Below, piece by piece: positions 58,065-64,000 of a stretch of DNA of 64,000 bases. The notes under the pieces are model-generated. The model was not told the origin of the DNA, made no database searches, and saw only the letters and a program-made list of their open reading frames with translations. Within the stretch, counting starts at the first letter, position 1; each line of letters starts with the position of its first letter. The position numbers and the translations under genes were made by a program. The stretch is taken from contig NZ_JNYZ01000024.1 in assembly GCF_000717335.1 (NCBI RefSeq), positions 62,001-126,000 on the forward strand, read 5' to 3'. Origin of the DNA: Amycolatopsis jejuensis (GTDB lineage: Bacteria > Actinomycetota > Actinomycetes > Mycobacteriales > Pseudonocardiaceae).

Positions 58065-59003
58065 CGGTGAGAAGGCTCCTGCGTCGAAGGAATCGGACGT
58101 CGACGACGCGGGGCAGTGCGCTGCGGCCGGTTCAGGGCATCAGCGAGCAGCCGCGGGTCCCTGGGACCTGCGACGGGAAACCACCCCGCTCAGGCGTGCG
58201 GGGGTGGGGTGACGAGAAAGATCCGATGCACGGGCGGGAGTTTAGCCGGGAGCGGGGTGGGGGTCGATGGAATTTGTGACGGGGGGTGGTGGAAGGGCTG
58301 GAGTGGGTTGCGGGCGTTGGTGACGGCGGACAGTGCCGAAGTGCCGGTGGGCAGGGCGGTGCCGGTGGGCGGGGCGGTGATGGACAGGCTGCGGCAGGGG
58401 AAGCGGTGACCTGGCGGGCGGTGGCTGCCTGGCGGAGGGGTGGAGACGACTCGGATCAATGGAGACGGGGTGGGTTCATGGAGAGGCAGGAATGGGTGGG
58501 GACGACCCCCGGCGAGCTGAGGTCGAGGTGGAGGGGCGAGGGGAAAGACGGTGGTGGGAGCGGTGACAAGGGGCGGCCAGGGGACGGGTAAGCGGACGAC
58601 GGGCGGGTGGCTGCGGGGACCGGACCGGCTGAACGGCCGGGCAAGCGGCGGCGGGCAAGCTGGCGGCGCGCAAGCGGCCGGGCGAGGTGCGGCAGCGGAA
58701 ACCGCGCCACAAGTCCGCAAGGACTGCGGTGCAGGGCACGCATGTCTGGCCCGCGAAACAGGACATGCCTACCGACTCCGCCGACGCGGGACATACCTAC
58801 CGACCTTGCGACGCAGGGCATACCAAACCGACCCCTGCGGTGCAGGGGTGTGCTTGTCGGGAGCAAACCTCGCCAACACTCCGGCGAACGCGCGTTCCCG
58901 AGGAAACCGGCCCGGTGACCCTAGGAAACGCCTCGGCCGGTGTCCAATGAGAAACAACCCCGGCCCAGTGGCCTGGAAGGACACCCGGCCGGGGGCATCC
59001 GCG
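58065..59003. other. Gene-free stretch, G-rich on the forward strand
   Basis: No gene is supported. Bases 58,230-58,700 are strongly G-rich on the plus strand (for example GGGAGCGGGGTGGGGG near 58,248). Around 58,735-58,850, units of 27-30 bp repeat imperfectly (GGACATGCCTACCGAC, GGACATACCTACCGAC, GGCATACCAAACCGAC). A small perfect hairpin ACCCCTGC-GGT-GCAGGGGT lies at 58831-58849. Confidence 0.55.
58950..58995 (-). terminator. Terminator for the DUF885 gene
   Basis: CCCCGGCC (58958-58965) pairs with GGCCGGGG (58987-58994). Read on the reverse strand the stem is followed by TTGTTTC. It begins about 10 bp after the DUF885 stop. Confidence 0.55.
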
Positions 59004-60665
59004 TCAGTCCAATCGGGACAGTTGTTCCCGTAGCGTGTCCAGGCCCATGCCGCCCATCAGAAGAGCCTTTGTGTGGAAATCCTTGATGTCGAAGGCGCTT
59101 CCCAGGCGGTGGCGGGCTTCATCGCGGGCCGTGAGCCACAGGCGTTCGCCCAGTTTGTACGACGGGGCCTGGCCTGGCCAGCCCAGGTAGCGGTCTATCT
59201 CGTCGTGGATGTGGGCCTGGTCGGTGATCGTGCGGGTGAGCATGAATTCCAGGCCCAGTTCCGGGGTCCATCGTGCGCCCTCGTGGAAGCCGGTGCCGGA
59301 CGGGATTTCCAGTTCCAGGTGCATGCCGATGTCCACGACCACGCGGGCGGCGCGGAACAGTTGCTCGGACAGCATGCCCAGCAGGTTGCCGTCGTCGGAG
59401 AGGTAGCCCAGTTCCTGCATCAGGCGTTCCGCGTACAGCGCCCAGCCCTCGCCGTGGGCCGAAATGAACGTCATCAAGCGCTGGTACTTCGTGAGGGTCT
59501 CGGCTTGGTTGACGGCCGTCGCGATTTGCAGGTGGTGGCCTGGGACACCCTCGTGGTACACCGTGGACACCTCGCGCCACGTCGTGAACTCGTTGCGGTC
59601 TGCCGGAAGTGACCACCACATCCGGCCGGGGCGGCTGAAGTCCTCGCTCGGGCCGGTGTAGTACGCGCCCACGCCGCCGCCTGGCGGGGCGATGCGGCAT
59701 TCCAGCGCCATCAAGCGGTCGGGGATGTCGAAGTGCTTGCCGCGCAACGACTTCAGGGCGTCATCCGACAGTTGCTGCATCCAGGCTTCGAACTGGGGAC
59801 GACCCTGTATCCGGTAACGAGGGTCGGCGTCGAGCAGTTCGGCGGCCTCCGCTGGGGTGGCACCGGACCGGATCCGGCCGGCGACCGCGCGCATCTCCGT
59901 TTCCAGGCGGGAAAACTCGTGCCAGCCCCATTCGTACGCCTCGTGCAGGTCGAGCGAAGCGCCGATGAAATACCGCGACCACAGCCGGTAGACGTCCTCG
60001 CCCACGGCGTCCTTCTCCGGCGCCAGAGGGGCCAGCTCGGCTCGCAGGAACCCGGCGAACTCCGCGAACGCCTCCTGTGCGACCCGGGCACCCGCAGCCA
60101 GCTCGGACTGCAGCGTCCCGGCGTCGGCGACCAGGCTCTCGAAAAACCCCGGACCGTCCTTGAGCCCGGCCCACGTCTCGCACTGTTCGGCGACCTTCGC
60201 GACCTGCCGCAGCGCCGAAACCCGCCCGGCGTCGGCCGACGTGAGCAGGGAAGCCCGGACTCCGGCCAGCGCCTCGGGCACCTTCCGCAGCCGCGCCGCG
60301 ATATTCGCCCAGTCCTCCGGCGTGTCCGTGGGCATCAGGTCGAACACCATGCGCAGGCCCTGCACCGGGCTTTCGATCACGTTGAGCGCCGCCGCGTCGA
60401 GACCCGCGTCGTGGATCTCCAGTTCCAGGCCCACCCGCTCGGTGAACACCGCCTTCGCGACCCGCTCCCCCGCGTCCGCCGGTTCGGCGGCGGTGACCGC
60501 GGCCAGCGCACGCCTCGCCAGCTCCGCGCGGGCGTCGTGGCCGGCGGGCGAATAGTCGGTGAGCCGGTCGTCGTAGCCCGCGACGCCGAGCATGGTGGCT
60601 GCGACCGGGTCGAGCGCCACGTAATCGTCGACGTACCGGTTGCAGATCTCTTCGGTGGAAGCCAT
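59004..60665 (-). CDS. DUF885-family protein, putative zinc peptidase
   Basis: The 553-residue, mostly helical protein has HEGVPGHH (STVYHEGVPGHHLQIA), a HExxxHH-type zinc motif, and SAHGEGWALYAERLM, which provides further conserved Glu/Tyr residues. This resembles the active site of carboxypeptidase/oligopeptidase relatives. No signal peptide, so cytoplasmic. ATG 60665 (MASTEEICNRYVDDYVALDP) fits the family start. It is 30 bp downstream of metF on the same strand. Confidence 0.9.
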   Translation of the reverse strand: MASTEEICNRYVDDYVALDPVAATMLGVAGYDDRLTDYSPAGHDARAELARRALAAVTAAEPADAGERVAKAVFTERVGLELEIHDAGLDAAALNVIESPVQGLRMVFDLMPTDTPEDWANIAARLRKVPEALAGVRASLLTSADAGRVSALRQVAKVAEQCETWAGLKDGPGFFESLVADAGTLQSELAAGARVAQEAFAEFAGFLRAELAPLAPEKDAVGEDVYRLWSRYFIGASLDLHEAYEWGWHEFSRLETEMRAVAGRIRSGATPAEAAELLDADPRYRIQGRPQFEAWMQQLSDDALKSLRGKHFDIPDRLMALECRIAPPGGGVGAYYTGPSEDFSRPGRMWWSLPADRNEFTTWREVSTVYHEGVPGHHLQIATAVNQAETLTKYQRLMTFISAHGEGWALYAERLMQELGYLSDDGNLLGMLSEQLFRAARVVVDIGMHLELEIPSGTGFHEGARWTPELGLEFMLTRTITDQAHIHDEIDRYLGWPGQAPSYKLGERLWLTARDEARHRLGSAFDIKDFHTKALLMGGMGLDTLREQLSRLD

Positions 60666-60695
60666 GCCGGGCACGCTACCGGCCCGGTACGACAA

Positions 60696-61580
60696 TTACG
60701 CGCGGGCGGGGACGAGCCCGAGCCGGGTCACCACCTCACGCGTGGCCTTGGATCGGTTGAACGTGTAGAAGTGCAGGTCCGGCACGCCCTCGGCGAGCAA
60801 CTTTTCACACAGTTCGGTGACCCAGTCGATCCCGGCCGCGCGGAACGCCTTCGGGTCGTCCTCGAGTGGTTCGAGCCGGTCCAGCAGCCGCTGCGATGCC
60901 GGGGCGCCGGACAGTTTGATCGTGGTACGCAGCGTGCGCGGCGTGGTGAGCGGCATGATGCCGGGCAGCACGAGCTCGTCGCGGCCAGCGGCAGCGACCC
61001 GGTCGCGCAGCCGCAGGAAGTCCTCGGCCTCGAAGAACAGCTGCGCGATCGCGAAGTCCGCGCCTGCCCGGAACTTGCGGACCAGGTATTTCGTGTCCGA
61101 CTCCAGGTCCGGCGAGCGCGGGTGGCCGTACGGGAACGCCGAGACGCCCACGCAGAAATCGCCCAGCGACCGGACCAGCTCCACCAGCTCCTCGGCGTAC
61201 GTGAGGCCTTCGGGATGCGGGACCCAGTCGCCGTACACATCGCCCACCGGGTCGCCCCGCAGCGCGAGGATGTTGCGCACGCCGACTGCCGCGTACCAGC
61301 CGATCACGTTCCGCAATTCGGACACCGAATGGTCGACCGCCGTCAGGTGGGCCATCGGGCACAGCGTGGTTTCGGTGGCGACGCGGGCGATGCTGCGGAT
61401 GGTGCCGTCGCGGCTCGATCCGCCCGCGCCGTAGGTGATCGACATGTACGCCGGGTCCAGCGGCTCGAGTTCGCGGATGGCCTTCCACAGGATGGCCTCG
61501 TCGGCCTCGTCCCGCGGGGGGAAGAACTCGACGGAGAACGCGGGCGCGTCCCCCTGCAGCCTCTCGATCACCGACGTCAT
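60696..61580 (-). CDS. metF: Methylenetetrahydrofolate reductase
   Basis: Reduces 5,10-methylene-THF to 5-methyl-THF for methionine synthesis. The 294 residues contain SVEFFPPRDE, MSITYGAGGSSRDGT, HLTAVDHS, NILALRGDP and AFPYGHP, all standard MetF blocks around the flavin. ATG 61580 gives the expected length. It is divergent from the MerB-like gene. Confidence 0.97.
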   Translation of the reverse strand: MTSVIERLQGDAPAFSVEFFPPRDEADEAILWKAIRELEPLDPAYMSITYGAGGSSRDGTIRSIARVATETTLCPMAHLTAVDHSVSELRNVIGWYAAVGVRNILALRGDPVGDVYGDWVPHPEGLTYAEELVELVRSLGDFCVGVSAFPYGHPRSPDLESDTKYLVRKFRAGADFAIAQLFFEAEDFLRLRDRVAAAGRDELVLPGIMPLTTPRTLRTTIKLSGAPASQRLLDRLEPLEDDPKAFRAAGIDWVTELCEKLLAEGVPDLHFYTFNRSKATREVVTRLGLVPARA

Positions 61581-61624
61581 GGAATGAAATGGTAGTGGGC
61601 GGTCAGTACGGGTGGCAGGGCTGC

Positions 61625-61644
61625 CGCGTGGCCTTGGCCACGCG
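61625..61644. promoter_or_regulatory. Inverted repeat between metF and merB-like gene
   Basis: CGCGTGGCC-TT-GGCCACGCG is a perfect 9-bp inverted repeat with a 2-bp spacer, 45 bp from the metF start and 38 bp from the merB-like start. It could be an operator or a 5-prime hairpin for the merB-like transcript. No regulator gene is adjacent. Confidence 0.4.
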
Positions 61645-61681
61645 TACCGTCGGATCCGGACCCTCCGGGGAGGAGCTGCGG

Positions 61682-62326
61682 ATGAGCAGTGACGACGATC
61701 TTGCCTGGGACGAGGACGTGCGCCTCGCCGTCTACCACGCCTTCGCCACCCGTGGGCGGCCGCCCACCGCTCCCGAGCTGGCGAATGCCGCGCACGGGTC
61801 GCTCGCGGTGGCCAAGCAGGCGCTGCACCGGATGGCCGACCCGCGGTGGCTGTGGCTCGACGAATGCGAGCACGTCGCGCTGGCCGCGCCGTTCGCGGCG
61901 GTCCCGCTCGGGTTCGCGGTGATGGGCGAGCACACGATGTGGTGGGGCGGCTGCGCGTGGGACTCGTTCGCGATCCCGCACGTCGTGGCCACCGAGCCGG
62001 AGGTGCTGGTCGCAACGCGCTGTCCCGGCTGCGGCGAGCCGTCCGCGCTGGTCGTGCGGCGCGACGAGCCGCCTCGGGGCGGGCAGCTGGCGTACTTCCC
62101 GGCCTCGCCCGACCGGCTCGAGAAGGACCGCCGGGGACAGCGGCTGTTCTGCGGCGAGTCCTGTGTGGACGGTCCGGGTACGGTGCTCGGCCTTGAAACG
62201 CTGTGGTACCTCGCGAAGGACTGGTACACCGGGTGTCTCGAACCCGGCTACCGTCCGCGTGGACCGGCGGAGGCGGCGCAGTATTTCGCGGCGAGCGGGT
62301 ATCCCGGGGTGTTCGAGCAGGTCTGA
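61682..62326 (+). CDS. MerB-like organomercurial lyase family protein
   Basis: The 214-residue protein has a helical N-domain and the MerB catalytic neighbourhood WWGGCAWDSFAIP (C91, D94), with further cysteines C157 and C161 about 65 residues on. That spacing fits MerB C96, D99 and C159. It also has a CPGC pair (114-117). GGGGAGGAG precedes the ATG. No merA, merR or merT is nearby, so mercury detoxification is unproven; this lineage has many stand-alone MerB-like genes. Confidence 0.8.
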   Translation: MSSDDDLAWDEDVRLAVYHAFATRGRPPTAPELANAAHGSLAVAKQALHRMADPRWLWLDECEHVALAAPFAAVPLGFAVMGEHTMWWGGCAWDSFAIPHVVATEPEVLVATRCPGCGEPSALVVRRDEPPRGGQLAYFPASPDRLEKDRRGQRLFCGESCVDGPGTVLGLETLWYLAKDWYTGCLEPGYRPRGPAEAAQYFAASGYPGVFEQV

Positions 62327-62399
62327 CCCGGCGTCTCGTGCGCCACATCCGGGGGCACCCGGCGTGACCTCGGGGGTAGGTGTCCCGGAGGATGGCGCC

Positions 62400-63491
62400 A
62401 TGGACACGTCCGGATTCGACGCCGATCTCCCTGTGCACGTGGAGCGTGCGCTGGCCGATTTCCTCGGCCGCGCCGGGGACGCGATCGTGGCGACCGAACC
62501 GAGCGTGGCGGCCGGGATCGAGGCGTTGTCCGGCTTCGTGCTGGGCGGGGGCAAGCGGATCCGGCCGACGTTCGCGTGGTGGGGCTGGCGCGGCGCAGGC
62601 GGGGCGGCGTCCGGACCGCTCGCCGAGGGGGCGCTGCAGGTGGTGTCCAGCCTGGAGCTGATCCAGGCGTGCGCGCTGATCCACGACGACCTCATCGACT
62701 CCTCGGACTCGCGCCGCGGGAATCCGACCGTGCACGTCGCCGCGGCGAAGCAGCACGCCGGGCACGGCTGGCTCGGCTCGCCCGGCGCGTTCGGGCTGGC
62801 CAGCGCGGTGCTGGTGGGCGACCTCGCGCTGGCCTGGGCCGACGACATGTTCGCCGAGGCCCCGCTGCCCGCCGCCACGATCGCCGCCGCGCGGCCGGCC
62901 TGGCGTGCGATGCGCACCGAGGTGCTCGCCGGGCAGTACCTCGACGTGCGTACACAGGCGGTCGGCGACGCTTCGCCCGAGGCCGCGCTGCGGATCGACC
63001 GGCTCAAGACGGCCGCGTACACGGTGCAGCGGCCGCTTCACCTCGGCGCCGCGCTCGCCGGGGCCGACGAGCAGCTGATCGCCACGCTCCTGGAGTTCGG
63101 CGGCGACGTCGGCGTGGCGTTCCAGCTGCGCGACGACCTGCTCGGCGTCTTCGGCGACCCGTCGGTCACCGGCAAACCCGCAGGTGACGACCTGCGTGAA
63201 GGCAAGCGCACCCTGCTCGTCGCGCTGGGTCTGCAGCTGGCTGCCGAGCAGGGCGACGACGCCGCGGCCCGGGTGATCGCCGACGCGATCGGCGACGCCG
63301 ACCTGGCCGGGGCTGCGGTGGACCGGGTGCGGGACGCGCTGACCTCGGTGGGCGCGGTCACCGCGGTGGAGCGCCGGATCGACGAGCTGACCGCGTCCGC
63401 GACGGCCGCGCTGGAGCGGGCGCACCTGGCCGAACCGGCGCCGTCGGCGCTTGCCGGGCTGATCCGGCTGGCGACCCAGCGGACCTCCTGA
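62400..63491 (+). CDS. crtE: Polyprenyl (geranylgeranyl) diphosphate synthase, carotenoid type
   Basis: Condenses isopentenyl diphosphate to GGPP. The 363 residues contain GGGKRIRP, the first Asp-rich motif DDLID (HDDLIDSSDSRRGNPT) and the second FQLRDDLLGVFGD. GGAGG precedes the ATG. The stop shares a base with the crtI start (TGATG), so the gene heads a carotenoid operon that runs out of the window. The second motif is DDxxG rather than DDxxD, as in many CrtE proteins. Confidence 0.92.
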   Translation: MDTSGFDADLPVHVERALADFLGRAGDAIVATEPSVAAGIEALSGFVLGGGKRIRPTFAWWGWRGAGGAASGPLAEGALQVVSSLELIQACALIHDDLIDSSDSRRGNPTVHVAAAKQHAGHGWLGSPGAFGLASAVLVGDLALAWADDMFAEAPLPAATIAAARPAWRAMRTEVLAGQYLDVRTQAVGDASPEAALRIDRLKTAAYTVQRPLHLGAALAGADEQLIATLLEFGGDVGVAFQLRDDLLGVFGDPSVTGKPAGDDLREGKRTLLVALGLQLAAEQGDDAAARVIADAIGDADLAGAAVDRVRDALTSVGAVTAVERRIDELTASATAALERAHLAEPAPSALAGLIRLATQRTS

Positions 63492-64000
63492 TGCGGACGG
63501 TGCCCGGGCCCACCGACCACGTCGTGGTGGTGGGGGCAGGCCTCGCGGGGCTGTCCGCGACCCTGCATCTGCTCGGCGCGGGCCGCCGCGTCACCTTGCT
63601 CGAGCAACAGAAGACGCCGGGCGGACGGGCGGGACAGCAGGATTTCGGCACGAATGCAGTCGACACCGGCGCCACTGTGCTCACGATGCCGGAACTGGTC
63701 GACGAAGCGCTGTACGCGGTCGGTGAATCGCTCGCCGCAACGGTGCCGCTCACGAAGCTCGACCCGGCGTACCGCGCCCGCTTCGCGGACGGCAGCACAC
63801 TCGCGCTGCACACTGACGGCGAAGCGATGGAGGCCGAGATCCGCGCCTTCGCCGGTCCGTCCGAGGCACAGGGCTACCGACGGCTGCGAAGGTGGCTCAC
63901 GGACCTGTACGCGGTGCAGAAGGACCGCTTCATCGGCGCGAACTTCGACTCGCCACTGGACCTCGTACACCCCGAACTGCTCAAGCTCACCGCGCTCGGC
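63491..64000 (+). CDS. crtI: Phytoene desaturase-like oxidoreductase, N-terminal 170 residues, cut by window edge
   Basis: Desaturates phytoene in carotenoid synthesis. The visible part begins MRTVPGPTDHVVVVGAGLAG (FAD-binding GxGxxG) and continues LLEQQKTPGGRAGQQDF and DTGATVLTMPELVDEAL, typical of CrtI. ATG 63491 overlaps the crtE stop, so translation is coupled. The gene is open to base 64000 and its C-terminal carotenoid-binding region is not visible. A neurosporene- or diapophytoene-type specificity cannot be excluded. Confidence 0.9.
   Translation, partial: MRTVPGPTDHVVVVGAGLAGLSATLHLLGAGRRVTLLEQQKTPGGRAGQQDFGTNAVDTGATVLTMPELVDEALYAVGESLAATVPLTKLDPAYRARFADGSTLALHTDGEAMEAEIRAFAGPSEAQGYRRLRRWLTDLYAVQKDRFIGANFDSPLDLVHPELLKLTALG

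Noticed and set aside
59733..61595. A 620-residue open frame opposite the DUF885 gene and metF
   Set aside because: Antisense shadow spanning two well-supported genes.

Overview
The window is 64 kb of high-GC DNA (roughly 70 percent by eye) from an actinomycete. GTG starts, GTGA/ATGA gene overlaps, mycothiol-type enzymes, CGAAC-N4-GTTCG SOS boxes and the gene order all point to Pseudonocardiaceae, and Amycolatopsis or a close relative is my best guess. From memory, much of the order matches the mycobacterial Rv2718c-Rv2738c block (nrdR, LysM protein, lexA, hflX, dapF, miaA, DUF349, Rv2732c, miaB, recX, recA, DUF3046). It also matches the corynebacterial miaB-gluABCD-recX-recA block. Both are interrupted here by lineage-specific cassettes.

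Layout. 0-5 kb: nrdR-nrdJ (deoxynucleotide supply), a LysM cell-envelope protein and lexA transcribed divergently across two SOS boxes. 5-9.7 kb: a secreted membrane-anchored protein, hflX, and a winged-helix regulator facing an MFS exporter. 9.7-17.7 kb: an archaeal-like valyl-tRNA synthetase, dapF, miaA, a DUF349 protein, an Rv2732c-type membrane protein and miaB. 17.9-21.6 kb: a polysaccharide-lyase-like secreted protein and an orphan TAXI binding lipoprotein that converges on a two-component system. 21.9-25.6 kb: a gluABCD glutamate ABC transporter with an odd small frame stitched between the two permease genes. 26-32 kb: a decayed gene, a VOC protein and a three-subunit succinate dehydrogenase/fumarate reductase (Sdh1 type) with its small companion protein. 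33-35.8 kb: the Entner-Doudoroff pair edd-eda. 35.8-40.7 kb: recX, recA (perfect SOS box), a DUF3046 protein and a membrane-anchored Hsp70-like ATPase. 41-45.6 kb: the giant helicase Lhr. 46.7-51.5 kb: a 2-methylisoborneol operon with geranyl diphosphate C-methyltransferase, 2-methylisoborneol synthase and two tandem family 2B encapsulin shell paralogues. 51.9-64 kb: peptide deformylase, a VOC protein, an SOS-boxed HEPN gene coupled to a mycothiol-dependent maleylpyruvate isomerase-like gene, a YbaK-like protein, a GNAT acetyltransferase, an EamA transporter, a DUF885 peptidase-like protein, metF, an orphan MerB-like protein, and the start of a carotenoid cluster (crtE, crtI) that runs off the window.

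Two themes stand out. The first is the encapsulin-terpene operon with two shell genes, which should build a protein compartment around an odorant terpene synthase. The second is an unusual density of tandem repeats. Intergenic arrays have periods of about 82, 47, 31, 66 and 98 bp, and in-frame repeats occur inside the LysM and HEPN proteins and between gluC and gluD. Four SOS boxes cover lexA, the LysM protein, recA and the HEPN operon, so a damage regulon can be read directly from the window. I saw no rRNA, tRNA, CRISPR array or insertion sequence.
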